A stretch of 64,000 bases of DNA from a bacterium (GCA_027484025.1 JAIXTI010000207.1:1-64000), one strand, 5' to 3'; counted from the stretch's first letter, positions 53,651-62,310 are shown. Program-made: numbers and translations. Notes: generated by a model not told the origin, from the sequence alone.

Positions 53651-54286
53651 TTACCCGTTCCGCCCGCAGGTCACGCAGAACTTCCAGTCCGCCTCGAGCT
53701 CCGTGCTGCACGCCGGGCATTGCCGCTTGGTCAGATCGAGGCCGCAGTGCGGGCAGAAGGTCACCTTCCGCCCTTCGGGAAGCTTGTTGTCGCAGTAGCG
53801 GCAGCAGCTGTGGGTGCGCTTGGCCGGTGCGGCCGACGGGCTCGGCGCCGCGGGCGAACCCTGCGAGGGCGCCGGGAAAAGATCGTGCTCGTCTACCAGA
53901 CGCGGCTCGGGTACGACGGCGGCGGCGCCACTCGCCGACGGGTTGCCCGCCTTGGTGAGCTGGAGCGTGCTGCTCGCCCACGACCTTACCATCGCCAGCG
54001 TTGGAGAGGGAAAGGCCAGCGCCTGCCGACACGCGGCCTGCAGCTCCGGGTCGGTCAGCAGGTATCCGCGGTCGCCGGCCACCAGGCGCAGCAGGGCGGT
54101 TTCGAAGGCGTCGGTGCCACTGTTCGCCATCTCGCGCCGCACATCGCGGAACGGCAGCAGCCGCTCCTCGAGATCGCTGAGCGTGAAGCCCTGCGTCAGC
54201 AGCTGGGGGTACTGGGTGCGGATGGTTCGCGACAGCCGGAATGCGAGGCGATCGAGATCATCAAGGGAGCGAGCAACAACGCTCAC
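53651..54286 (-). CDS. Double zinc-ribbon protein
   Basis: 211 residues with a GTG start overlapping the upstream stop by 4 bases. N-terminal ~110 residues are helical (LSDLEERLLPFRDVRREMANSG), a Pro/Ser/Ala-rich linker follows, and the C-terminus carries two zinc ribbons: CRYCDNKLPEGRKVTFCPHCG and CPACSTELEADWKFCVTCG. Such proteins are nucleic-acid or chaperone-like adaptors; the specific role is unknown. It is last in the 58.3-53.6 kb minus-strand operon. Confidence 0.82.
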   Translation of the reverse strand: MSVVARSLDDLDRLAFRLSRTIRTQYPQLLTQGFTLSDLEERLLPFRDVRREMANSGTDAFETALLRLVAGDRGYLLTDPELQAACRQALAFPSPTLAMVRSWASSTLQLTKAGNPSASGAAAVVPEPRLVDEHDLFPAPSQGSPAAPSPSAAPAKRTHSCCRYCDNKLPEGRKVTFCPHCGLDLTKRQCPACSTELEADWKFCVTCGRNG

Positions 54287-54465
54287 CGTGAATCGCCGGC
54301 CTGGTAACGCGTATCGACGTCGTTCCCCATGCGCTCACGTGTTTCCCCGCCGATGCGCTCAACGACGCGCTCGGCCACGTTCTTCACGTTTTTTTGTGCG
54401 TCCTTCCAGCCGTAGCCATAGCCGATGGCCACGCCGACGGCGAGCACGAAGATGAACTTGAACAT
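54283..54465 (-). CDS. Small membrane-anchored protein
   Basis: 60 residues: an N-terminal membrane helix with Gly-rich turn (FKFIFVLAVGVAIGYGYGWKDAQK) and a charged helix (VKNVAERVVERIGGETRERM), a YtxH-like layout. The start at 54465 is the only one available. It overlaps the zinc-ribbon gene, so it is translated with it. Function unknown. Confidence 0.72.
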   Translation of the reverse strand: MFKFIFVLAVGVAIGYGYGWKDAQKNVKNVAERVVERIGGETRERMGNDVDTRYQAGDSR

Positions 54466-54513
54466 GGGCGTCCCAAGGTGAGTCCCGGCGCTGGCGCCGG
54501 AGAACGAATCACC

Positions 54514-55140
54514 TCAAAGACGCACCGCCGAAGTCGACGGTAACGGCGCAGCTGGCACAAACCGTTCCGCCACGGGAAACGGTGAGAGCGGTTGCGAGCG
54601 AGTCTTGGGCCCCTGCGCCGCCATCCACTCCTCGAACGCCGAGGGAACGAGGCCCTCGGAGCTGTCCTGCACGGCGGCCGCGCGCGTCGCGAGGTGGTTG
54701 GCGTACTCGTTCTGCGGGTGCCCCGCGTGCCCCTTCACCCAGCACCATTGCGTCTCGTGCAGCACGATGGCGTCCACGGCCTCCTGCCACAGCTCGACGT
54801 TCTCGACCGCGCCGTCTTTGCGGCGCCAGCCGCGGGCCATCCACCCCTTCACCCAGCTCGTCATGCCATCGACGATGTAGCGCGAATCGGTGGTGAACTG
54901 CACGGAGAGCCGGTTCCCTTTGCGCGACATCGCCTTGTAGCTGTCGATCACCGATCGCAGCGCCATGCGGTTATTCGTGGTGTCCGGCTCCGACGCCCAC
55001 AAATCGAAGCGCGACAACGCGCCGTCGGGCTTGCGGAACTCGATCAGCGCGCCGAGCCCCCCCGGCGTTGCCCCACTCTTGCCGTTGCCGAGGCAGGACT
55101 CGTCGGCGTACACGGCCACGAGCGGGTAGCGCGCACTCAC
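54514..55140 (-). CDS. rnhA: RNase HI-family protein with altered catalytic residues
   Basis: 208 residues from the GTG that overlaps the previous stop by 4 bases; the ORF-track start adds antisense sequence. The RNase H fold is clear (YADESCLGNG, TTNNRMALRSVID, FTTDSRYIVDG, VKGHAGHPQNEYANHLA). Compared with E. coli RNase HI, Asp10 (here Asp12) and Asp70 (here Asp85) are kept, but Glu48 is Ala60 and Asp134 is Asn148. The glycine loop after the first Asp is also longer. A ~50-residue C-terminal tail, Pro/Ser-rich, follows the domain. It may bind hybrids without cutting, or cut weakly. Confidence 0.88.
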   Translation of the reverse strand: MSARYPLVAVYADESCLGNGKSGATPGGLGALIEFRKPDGALSRFDLWASEPDTTNNRMALRSVIDSYKAMSRKGNRLSVQFTTDSRYIVDGMTSWVKGWMARGWRRKDGAVENVELWQEAVDAIVLHETQWCWVKGHAGHPQNEYANHLATRAAAVQDSSEGLVPSAFEEWMAAQGPKTRSQPLSPFPVAERFVPAAPLPSTSAVRL

Positions 55141-55352
55141 CGCACGGCCTCGATCGAGTCGATTTCGTCGATGACGAGCTCCAGTCGGGCCCCCGTGCTC
55201 GGGTGGCGCGCCACGATGACCTCCCGGCCGCTCTCCACTCGCAGGCGCTCGGGAATGACGGCGTATTCGGAGCCGCGACGCATGACCGTAATGCGCGCGC
55301 CATCGATGATGGCCCGTTCGAGGAGATCGTACTGGGCGGTGGTCGGTTGCAT
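55137..55352 (-). CDS. Small hypothetical protein
   Basis: 71 residues from the ATG at 55352, which shares one base with the upstream stop (TGATG) and is therefore coupled; the ORF-track start adds 27 residues. The sequence alternates strands (ITVMRRGSEYAVIPERL, VIVARHPSTGARLELVIDEID) and looks like a small beta barrel or wing. It lies between the M20 gene and the RNase H-like gene, both overlapped. No family recognised. Confidence 0.7.
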   Translation of the reverse strand: MQPTTAQYDLLERAIIDGARITVMRRGSEYAVIPERLRVESGREVIVARHPSTGARLELVIDEIDSIEAVR

Positions 55353-56515
55353 CAGGTGGTGCCAAGAGGAAACGTCAGGAGCAGCGATTCGAGGATATCT
55401 GCTGCCTGCGTAATCTGTGCTACTTCCACCCATTCAGTGGCCGAGTGTGCGCGGGCAATGTCGCCGGGGCCAAAGCAGAGCGCAGGAATGCCGGCGGCGG
55501 CAAAGAGCGCGGCATCGGTCCAGCAGAACAGACCTTCGACATCGCCGGCAACGCCGTGCGTGAGGCACGCGTCACGCAACGCGAGCACGAGCGGGTGCCC
55601 CTCGTCGAGATCGAGCGGCGGTTGTGCACCGCCCATGGTACAGATGGCGCTGAACTGCGCGTCCTGTGCGGCAAGCACGTCGATGATCGACTGAATTTCC
55701 GCGGCCACCATCGCGGCGCTTTCGCCCGGCAACGTCCGCCGTTCGAGTCGCACGAGTGATTGATCGGCGTACGTCGACCATCCCGTGCCGCCCTGCACGA
55801 GCGGCGCGTGCACACTCGCGCGTCCCAGCAACGGGTGGGTACGCGTGGCCAGCACGCGCTGCTCGAACGCGTCGAGGGCCGTGAGGAATCGCGCGGCCAT
55901 TCGGTTGGCATCGATGCCGACATCGTACCGACTGCCATGCGCGGCACGTCCTTGTACCAGCACTTCGAGCCACGCAAAGCCCTTGTGCGCCGGCACCACC
56001 GCCAGTCGCGTGGGTTCGGTAATGATGGCGCCGACCGCCGAAAGCCCGTCGGCGAGCAGCGCCTTGGTGCCAATGCTGGCAAACTCTTCGTCGCACACCG
56101 CCGCAATGATCACTTCGCGCTGCAGTGCACCGCTCGCCGCCGCACGCGCCGCCGCCACGCACATGGCCGCGATCCCCGCCTTCATGTCGGTGGCGCCGCG
56201 CGCGTACAGGTTGCCATCGCGCGTAAGTGGCGTGAACGGCTCGTGCGTCATGCCGTCGACCCCCACGACATCGAGATGCCCGTTGAGCACCAGCGGCGAC
56301 ACGCCCATCGGGCCAATGCGCGCCACGACATTGCTGCGATTGGGCTCGACATCGACGAGCTGTGTCGAGAATCCCCATCCCTCGAGCACCGACGCCAGAA
56401 ACTCCGCGCACGCACGCTCCGCGGGCGCCCCCGGCACGAGGCTCGGGTTGCGCGAGTCGATAGCGACAAGCGCTTCGGTCAGCGCGACGGGATCAAACGG
56501 GAACGTAGAAGTCAC
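55352..56515 (-). CDS. M20-family amidohydrolase (ArgE/DapE-like)
   Basis: 387 residues, the usual length. Metal ligands: His in LNGHLDVVGVD, bridging Asp in ARGATDMKAG, the Glu pair in CDEEFASIG, Glu in IITEPTRLAV and a C-terminal His in DIARAHSATEWV. These match the acetylornithine/succinyl-diaminopimelate deacetylase branch; no arg or dap genes are nearby to fix the substrate. It starts 9 bp after the GHMP kinase stop. Confidence 0.9.
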   Translation of the reverse strand: MTSTFPFDPVALTEALVAIDSRNPSLVPGAPAERACAEFLASVLEGWGFSTQLVDVEPNRSNVVARIGPMGVSPLVLNGHLDVVGVDGMTHEPFTPLTRDGNLYARGATDMKAGIAAMCVAAARAAASGALQREVIIAAVCDEEFASIGTKALLADGLSAVGAIITEPTRLAVVPAHKGFAWLEVLVQGRAAHGSRYDVGIDANRMAARFLTALDAFEQRVLATRTHPLLGRASVHAPLVQGGTGWSTYADQSLVRLERRTLPGESAAMVAAEIQSIIDVLAAQDAQFSAICTMGGAQPPLDLDEGHPLVLALRDACLTHGVAGDVEGLFCWTDAALFAAAGIPALCFGPGDIARAHSATEWVEVAQITQAADILESLLLTFPLGTT

Positions 56516-56524
56516 ACAGGCAGT

Positions 56525-57469
56525 CTAGCGAGCCGTGACCGTCCGTACGAGGACCCCATCACGCGCAATGCGCCACGGCAGCACCTCGCCGAGTGCACCG
56601 GCGGCGAGAGCGACCGCCGCTTGACGGGACACCGGACTGATCGCCAACACACACCCGCCACCGCTGGCTCCGAGCGCCTTGAATCCGGTGGCGCCCGCCG
56701 CACGCACCGCCGCTTCGATGGCGTCGATGCGCGAGGTGCTGATGCCGGGGTGCAGCGACCGCTGGTGCACCCAATGCTCATCCACGAGCTCGGCCAGCTC
56801 CGACACATTTCCCGCGTGCAGCGACTCGGCCATGCTGCGGGCCAGTTGCCCCATACGATCGAGGGCGTGCACGACGCGCGGCACGCGATCGCGATAGGCG
56901 TCGAGCACGGCGGTGATGGTCTGCGCGGAGATGCGTGATTCGCCGGTATAGATGACCGTGAGGCGCGCTTCGAGCGCCGCGATAGCGGCTGGCGTCAGCG
57001 CAATGGGCGTCGCGGTCCGGCGCTGCGTGAGCGTGAGGGCGAGCGCGCCGCCGTAGGCCGCGGCAAAGTGGTCCTGAAAGCCGCCCGCCACGCCGAGTTC
57101 GTCGACTTCGGTGGCGCGGCTCCGCTCGGCGAGTTCATGTGGGGTGCATGGCTGCTGCGCCGCTGCCGCCAGCGCCGCCTGCAGCGCGACGCCGACCGCC
57201 GATGAACCGCCAAGTCCCGCGCCCATCGGGAAGTCGCTGGAGACGACGACGCGGGCGCCCGTAATGCCGGCCCGACGGAGTGCGGCGACCACGAGCGGGT
57301 CGGGCGTGTCGCCAACCGAGGATTCGTCGGGGGTGAGCTCGAGCTGTACCGTCGCCCGTCGTTCGATGGCCAGGTTACAAACAAACCCGCCTCGCTCTTC
57401 GGGGAAGGGAGGGACATCTGTCCACCCTCCGCCGAAGTCGAGGCGGGTTGGCGCCGACGCGACGATCAC
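56525..57469 (-). CDS. GHMP-family sugar kinase (HddA/fucokinase-like)
   Basis: 314 residues. The N-terminal TRLDFGGGWTDVPPFPEERGG is characteristic of the heptose/fucose kinase branch of GHMP kinases. The ATP loop is FPMGAGLGGSSAVGVAL, and the C-terminal GASGGGCVLAI is the third family motif. It would phosphorylate a sugar, perhaps for nucleotide-sugar synthesis in envelope polysaccharide. It is 7 bp after the histone-like gene and 9 bp before the M20 gene, in the same operon. Confidence 0.88.
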   Translation of the reverse strand: MIVASAPTRLDFGGGWTDVPPFPEERGGFVCNLAIERRATVQLELTPDESSVGDTPDPLVVAALRRAGITGARVVVSSDFPMGAGLGGSSAVGVALQAALAAAAQQPCTPHELAERSRATEVDELGVAGGFQDHFAAAYGGALALTLTQRRTATPIALTPAAIAALEARLTVIYTGESRISAQTITAVLDAYRDRVPRVVHALDRMGQLARSMAESLHAGNVSELAELVDEHWVHQRSLHPGISTSRIDAIEAAVRAAGATGFKALGASGGGCVLAISPVSRQAAVALAAGALGEVLPWRIARDGVLVRTVTAR

Positions 57470-57475
57470 GTCGGC

Positions 57476-58321
57476 TTACTTCTTCTTGGCGGGCGCCTTT
57501 TTGGCCGGAGCCTTTGCCGGGGCCTTCGCAGGTGCCTTGGCCGGCGCCTTTGCGGGGGCCTTGGCGGCCGGCTTTGCCGGCGCCTTTGCCGCGGGGGCCG
57601 CCTTGGCAGCGGGCTTGGCGGCCGGAGCCGGCGCAGCCTTGGCGGGCGCCTTCGCCGGTGCCGGAGCAGCCGCCTTGGCCGGAGCCTTCGCGACCGGAGC
57701 GGCTTCCTTCTTGGCCGGCGCCGCCTTGGCGGCTGGCTTGGCCTCGACCTTGGGTTCCGGCTTCGCCTCGACCTTCGGTTCAACCTTCGGCTTCGGCGCC
57801 GGCTTGGGCGGAAGCGGAGCGAACGTCACCTTGTCCGACGGCTTCTGCGGTTCGATGCGCATGGCCGCACGGGCCTCGAGCGCGGCTTCCGCGGCGGCGG
57901 CCGGCGCCTGAACCGCCTTTGGCATCTGGCCCAGCGGTACCGGCTTGGGCGGCGCGGCCTTGGGCTGCGGCGTGGGTAGCGAGCCGTGCTTGGCGATGTA
58001 CGCGGCTTCGGCCTGGGCGATCAGCGTGTCGGCCTCGTCCTGGTTCATCTGGCCGCGACGCACCATGTAGTTGATGAGATCGCGCGCGCTTTCGATGACG
58101 AAGCTGCTCAGTCCAGCGGCGGCTCCGACCACGTCGCGCATGGCGCCGGCCATCCGGCTCCCCGCTTCGAGGCTGATCTCGTGCGCCCGCTGCGCCATCT
58201 CGGCGGCGGTGTCGCGGGCGTCGGCGGCACGGTGTCCGGGGCCGCGGCGCGGCGCTGGAGCAGATGCCGGCGCGTCGCCTTCCGCGAGGGTTTCGTCGTC
58301 AGCCTGGGGCAAATCGGCCAT
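57476..58321 (-). CDS. Histone H1-like protein with Lys/Ala/Pro repeat tail
   Basis: 281 residues in two parts. The N-terminal ~120 residues contain helical segments with a phasin-like layout (LSSFVIESARDLINYMVRRGQMNQDEADTL). The rest is a Lys/Ala/Pro tail with repeats such as APAKAPAKAPAK and a final KKAPAKKK, resembling eukaryotic H1 tails, bacterial HctB/AlgP and PHA-granule PhaF/PhaI proteins. DNA or polyanion binding and nucleoid or granule association are likely. It is the first gene of the downstream operon and has a good promoter at 58435-58462. Confidence 0.85.
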   Translation of the reverse strand: MADLPQADDETLAEGDAPASAPAPRRGPGHRAADARDTAAEMAQRAHEISLEAGSRMAGAMRDVVGAAAGLSSFVIESARDLINYMVRRGQMNQDEADTLIAQAEAAYIAKHGSLPTPQPKAAPPKPVPLGQMPKAVQAPAAAAEAALEARAAMRIEPQKPSDKVTFAPLPPKPAPKPKVEPKVEAKPEPKVEAKPAAKAAPAKKEAAPVAKAPAKAAAPAPAKAPAKAAPAPAAKPAAKAAPAAKAPAKPAAKAPAKAPAKAPAKAPAKAPAKKAPAKKK

Positions 58322-58434
58322 AGGTGGAGCGCACTCCTTCCGCCATACATGGGGGTCGAGGTGGTCGCTTCACGGAATTCGGAGGAGGTGTTGCTGGTTC
58401 CGCCGAGTGGTCCGCGTCCACCGGATCGCGGGTA

Positions 58435-58462
58435 ACTATATGATTTTCAGTGATCTATGCAA
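58435..58462 (-). promoter_or_regulatory. Sigma-70-like promoter for the histone-like operon
   Basis: On the minus strand, TTGCAT (58462-58457), a 16-base spacer and TATAGT (58440-58435) give a near-consensus pair. Start of transcription would be near 58428, about 107 bases before the ATG at 58321. Confidence 0.5.
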
Positions 58463-58609
58463 GGCGTAGGACGTGCTTTGTGAGCGATACGCTCATATAA
58501 TTGCGGGGCGGGGGGTGGCGCGCAAAAGCTCGAACACCGCGCAAACGCGCCTGCTGGCGGCCCGAATCGCCATAAACTGTTGTCTCCAATAAACCAGTAA
58601 CAGGTCATC

Positions 58610-59755
58610 ATGGCGGCACTCCCACTTTCCGGCGTGAAGGTCCTCGATCTCTCCCGCGTGCTTGCCGGACCGCTCTGTTCCATGATGCTCGGCGATCTCG
58701 GCGCCTCCGTCATCAAGGTCGAACGCCCAAAAACCGGCGACGATACCCGCGGCTGGGGCCCCCCGTTTCACCAAAACGGTCAATCTGCCTACTTCCTCAG
58801 CGCCAACCGCAACAAGCTGTCGCTCGCCGCCAACTTCACCGATCCGACCGATCGCGCCCTGCTCCTCGACTTGATCGGCGAGGCCGATGTCGTGATCGAG
58901 AACTTCCTCCCGGGAGCACTCGCTCGAAACGGCATCGATAGTGATGCGTTACTGGCGCATAATCCGCAGCTCATCTGGTGCTCCATCTCCGGGTTCGGAC
59001 CGGACAGCCAGCGCCCGGGCTACGATTTTGTCGTACAGGCCGAAGCGGGGTGGATGGCGATCACCGGCGACCCCCTCGGCGATCCCATGAAGGTCGGCGT
59101 CGCCATGGTCGACGTCACCACCGGGAAAGACGCCACCATCGGCATTCTGGCCGCGCTCACGGCCCGCGAGCGGGCAGGGGACGCGGGCCTCCCGGTCCAG
59201 TCCCGGCGCGTCCACGTCTCGCTCCATACCAGCGCACTGGCCGCACTGGTCAATGTCGTTCAGAACAGCCTCGTGAGCGGCCGAGAGGCCTCCCGATGGG
59301 GCAATGCGCACGCCAACCTCGTGCCGTATCAGCTGTTCAAAACGGCCGACCGCCCCATCGTCATCGCGGTGGGAGCCGACAGCCAATGGCCCCCCGCCAT
59401 GCACGCCATCGGGCTACCGGCGCTCGCCGCCGACCCGGCGCTCCACACCAACGCCGGCCGACTCGCCCACCGCGAACGCACCGTGGCCGCGATCGCCGCG
59501 CAGTTGGCCACCGGGCCCGCCAACCAGTGGCTCGACGCGCTCAACGCCGCCGGCATTCCATGCGGTGTCGTGAAAACCGTGAAAGAGGCGGTCGATGGCG
59601 CGCTGGAAAGCGCGCAGCTCAGCGTTACCGACGCGGCACGGATGGGCTTGCCACCGCTGTGGGCCGGCACCATTCGGTACGAGCCGCCGCAATGTGGCGA
59701 GCACAGCGTTACGGTGCGGGAAAAACGGTGGCGTTCATTCGAGAATCCCGCGTGA
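58610..59755 (+). CDS. CaiB/BaiF family (class III) CoA transferase
   Basis: 381 residues. The N-terminal VLDLSRVLAGPLCSMMLGDLGASVIKVE and GDDTRGWGPPF are diagnostic of the family. The catalytic Asp is in the VDVTTGKDATIGILAA segment, its usual place. Likely an intracellular CoA-transfer enzyme; the substrate is not predictable. The 288 bp before it contain a consensus TATAAT at 58496-58501 that could serve its promoter. No partner gene adjacent. Confidence 0.92.
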   Translation: MAALPLSGVKVLDLSRVLAGPLCSMMLGDLGASVIKVERPKTGDDTRGWGPPFHQNGQSAYFLSANRNKLSLAANFTDPTDRALLLDLIGEADVVIENFLPGALARNGIDSDALLAHNPQLIWCSISGFGPDSQRPGYDFVVQAEAGWMAITGDPLGDPMKVGVAMVDVTTGKDATIGILAALTARERAGDAGLPVQSRRVHVSLHTSALAALVNVVQNSLVSGREASRWGNAHANLVPYQLFKTADRPIVIAVGADSQWPPAMHAIGLPALAADPALHTNAGRLAHRERTVAAIAAQLATGPANQWLDALNAAGIPCGVVKTVKEAVDGALESAQLSVTDAARMGLPPLWAGTIRYEPPQCGEHSVTVREKRWRSFENPA

Positions 59756-59916
59756 CTCGCCGCACAAAATCTGTGATATCGCTGTGACCTCAACGTTGCC
59801 TCGTCGTCTTTCCGGCAAGAAGTTCAGCAGGCGTTGGGATCGGCGGAACGCAAGTTCCTGGTCGAGGTTGTGCTGGAGGGCTGTCAGGCCCGTCAGATCG
59901 GCGTTATCCTAACGCC

Positions 59917-60483
59917 GTGACTATGACGGAATCCGAAATCCCACCAAACGACGTCGATAACGATCAAGACGTCATCTCCCGCGTCCTTGCGGGAGACCGT
60001 GATTCGTTCGCGTTGCTGATCGGCCGCTACAGTGATCCGCTGTATCGGCATGCGCTCGGCATGACGGGTAGTCCCGACGTCGCCGAAGACATTCTGCAGA
60101 CATCGTTCATCAAGGCCTATCACCATCTCGGTGAAGTCCGCGGTCGATTCGATGCCTGGCTCTTCCGGATCGTTGCAAACGGGTGCAAGGACTGGCTGAA
60201 GAACATTCGGCGCACGCACCTGAGCTACGACGAAGACGATCAGCCCTCTGGCTTCGCGAGCCCCGATGAGGACCTCGACCGCACGGAACTGCGGCAGGAC
60301 CTCGATTCCGCACTCTCGCAGCTGGCGCCATCCCTCCGGGAGGCCTTCATCATGAAACATGTTGAAGGTCGTTCCTACGAAGAAATGGCGGACCTCCTGG
60401 GTACCACTGTTGGCGCACTGAAGATGCGCGTGCATCGGGCACGCGAAGCTCTTCAGGCCCTGCTCGAGGAGAAATACGCGTGA
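59917..60483 (+). CDS. ECF-type RNA polymerase sigma factor
   Basis: 188 residues (GTG at 59917; ATG two codons later is an alternative). Region 2: SFALLIGRYSDPLYRHALGMTGSPDVAEDILQTSFIKAY and FRIVANGCKDWLKNIRR. Region 4: LREAFIMKHVEGRSYEEMADLLGTTVGALKMRVHRAREAL. It has the two ECF domains with no C-terminal extension. Its stop overlaps the partner gene start, suggesting that the partner controls it. Confidence 0.92.
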   Translation: MTMTESEIPPNDVDNDQDVISRVLAGDRDSFALLIGRYSDPLYRHALGMTGSPDVAEDILQTSFIKAYHHLGEVRGRFDAWLFRIVANGCKDWLKNIRRTHLSYDEDDQPSGFASPDEDLDRTELRQDLDSALSQLAPSLREAFIMKHVEGRSYEEMADLLGTTVGALKMRVHRAREALQALLEEKYA

Positions 60484-60833
60484 TGCTCGACCGACACGAA
60501 TCGCACGACAATCTGAATCCGAAGGCTCGCGACTCTCGCGACGCCGCGGTGTCTGCCGAGCGCCCCATGGCGGACCGCGAAGTGCCCCTCCCGGGTGTTT
60601 CCGCGGCCGACGCGACGACGGCTGACGTGATTCAGATGTGGCTCGACGGCGACGCAACGGAAGCCGTTGCCCGTCAGGAAAACAACACCGCTGTGGAATT
60701 CTGGATGCGCGTCGGCACCGACGTGGAGCCGATGCGCCACGCCAAGGCCCCCGCTCACCTCATGGCCAACATCATGGCGGCCATTCCGGTGAAGGAACCC
60801 TCGGCCATCAAGCAGGCGCCGCTCGCGGATTGA
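60480..60833 (+). CDS. ECF-sigma-linked partner protein (possible anti-sigma factor)
   Basis: 117 residues starting at GTGATG overlapping the sigma stop. The zinc-binding anti-sigma motif (HxxxCxxC) and a membrane helix are both absent, so it is not a classical ZAS or membrane anti-sigma. The sequence is polar with a central TADVIQMWLDGDATEAVARQENN segment. Position and coupling make regulation of the sigma factor the leading hypothesis. It is followed by a strong bidirectional terminator. Confidence 0.72.
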   Translation: MMLDRHESHDNLNPKARDSRDAAVSAERPMADREVPLPGVSAADATTADVIQMWLDGDATEAVARQENNTAVEFWMRVGTDVEPMRHAKAPAHLMANIMAAIPVKEPSAIKQAPLAD

Positions 60834-60855
60834 GCGATCGCTCGTGATGCAACGA

Positions 60856-60886
60856 AAAACGCCGCCGGAGTAATCCGGCGGCGTTT
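60856..60886. terminator. Bidirectional intrinsic terminator
   Basis: AAAACGCCGCCGGA and TCCGGCGGCGTTTT surround loop GTAA with A- and T-tracts at both ends, between the ECF partner gene and the convergent lpdA. Confidence 0.9.
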
Positions 60887-60897
60887 TCGTTTACGGT

Positions 60898-62310
60898 TTA
60901 CATGTGGATCGCGCGACCCAGCGCACTCAGCGCCGCTTCCTTCACCGTTTCGCTCAGCGTCGGGTGCGAGTGCACCGTGATCGCGATGTCTTCGGCGCTG
61001 CCGCGATACTCCATCGCGAGCACGACCTGCGCAAGGTTGTCGGCCACGTTGGGCCCGATCATGTGGCACCCAAGAATTTCGTCGGTGTCCTTGTCCACCA
61101 CGAACTTCACGAAGCCCGACGTTTCCCCCATCGTGCGCGCGCGACCGTTGGCACTGAACGGGAACTTGCCCACGCGGTACGCGCGTCCGCTCGCTTTCAC
61201 TTCCTGCTCCGTGAGCCCGACGGTGGCGATCTCGGGCCACGTGTACACGACGCCGGGCATGGTGCGGTAGTGCATGTGCACCGGCTTGCCGGCAATCACC
61301 TCGGCGGCAATGGTGCCTTCTTCTTCCGCCTTGTGCGCGAGCAGCTTGCCCCCCACCAGGTCGCCAATGGCATACACGCCGGGAAGGTTGGTGCGCATCT
61401 GGTTATCCACCAGCACTTCGCCACGCTGACCCATCGCGAGGCCGAGCGCCGCAGCGTCGACGCCCGCGAGTGACGGCTTGCGCCCCACGGACACGAGCAC
61501 GTAATCGCCCTCGATGCTCGATGCGGCGCCGTCCTTCTCCACGTGAATCGTGACGCCGTCGGCGCGCACGTCGGCGCCGGTCACCTTGGTGCCGGTGTGA
61601 ATCTCGAGCCCCTGCTTCCGGAAGGTGCGATCGGCTTCCTTCACGATGTCGTCATCGTTGCCGGGGAGAATGGTGGGCGCATACTCCACCACGGTCACCT
61701 TGGCCCCGAGGCGACGCCACACCGAGCCCAGCTCGAGCCCGATCACGCCGCCGCCCACCACGATGAGATGCTTGGGCACCTCGGGGATCTGCAGCGCGCC
61801 GACGTTCGAAAGCACGCGCTGCTCGTCGAACTTGAGGAAGGGCAGCTGCACCGGGACCGAGCCCGTCGCGAGAATGACCGACTTCCCCTGCCATGCGGTC
61901 ACGGTGCCGTCGGTGCCCTGCACCTCGACGACGTTCCCCGCCTTGAGCGTACCGAAGCCCTTGGCCCAGGTGACCTTGTTCTTCTTGAAGAGGAACTCGA
62001 TGCCCTTGGTGTTCTGCGCGACAACATCCGTCTTGCGCGCCATCATGGCCGGCAGGTCGATGGAGGCGCCATCGAGTTTGATGCCATGTTCGGCCGCGTG
62101 CAGCCGAAGCCACTCGTAATGCTCGGAGCTGTGCAGCAGCGCCTTGGAGGGGATGCACCCCACGCTCACGCAGGTGCCGCCGAGGGTCTTGTCGGCTTCG
62201 ACGCAGGTAACCGTGAGGCCAAGCTGCGCAGCGCGGATGGAGGCGACGTAGCCGCCGGGGCCACCGCCGAGGACCACCACGTCGGCGGTCTGGATATTGG
62301 GGGAGGTCAT
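60898..62310 (-). CDS. lpdA: Dihydrolipoamide dehydrogenase (E3)
   Basis: 470 residues from the ATG at 62310, directly before the FAD strand ADVVVLGGGPGGYVASIRAAQLG; the ORF-track start 69 codons upstream is in the intergenic region. Redox disulfide GGTCVSVGCIPSK, NAD-binding IVVGGGVIGLELGSVW and the C-terminal HSHPTLSETVKEA (catalytic His-Glu region) are intact. It reoxidises lipoyl groups of 2-oxoacid dehydrogenases. It is downstream of sucB with ~350 bp between them. Confidence 0.95.
   Translation of the reverse strand: MTSPNIQTADVVVLGGGPGGYVASIRAAQLGLTVTCVEADKTLGGTCVSVGCIPSKALLHSSEHYEWLRLHAAEHGIKLDGASIDLPAMMARKTDVVAQNTKGIEFLFKKNKVTWAKGFGTLKAGNVVEVQGTDGTVTAWQGKSVILATGSVPVQLPFLKFDEQRVLSNVGALQIPEVPKHLIVVGGGVIGLELGSVWRRLGAKVTVVEYAPTILPGNDDDIVKEADRTFRKQGLEIHTGTKVTGADVRADGVTIHVEKDGAASSIEGDYVLVSVGRKPSLAGVDAAALGLAMGQRGEVLVDNQMRTNLPGVYAIGDLVGGKLLAHKAEEEGTIAAEVIAGKPVHMHYRTMPGVVYTWPEIATVGLTEQEVKASGRAYRVGKFPFSANGRARTMGETSGFVKFVVDKDTDEILGCHMIGPNVADNLAQVVLAMEYRGSAEDIAITVHSHPTLSETVKEAALSALGRAIHM

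Noticed and set aside
57480-57730. GC-rich repeat as a non-coding tandem array
   Set aside because: It is the Lys/Ala/Pro coding tail of the histone-like protein in an intact frame.
59770-59916. Possible short coding remnant upstream of the ECF sigma gene (reads ...RKFLVEVVLEGCQARQIGVILTP)
   Set aside because: No ATG/GTG start at its beginning and no recognisable homology; could be chance in high-G+C DNA.
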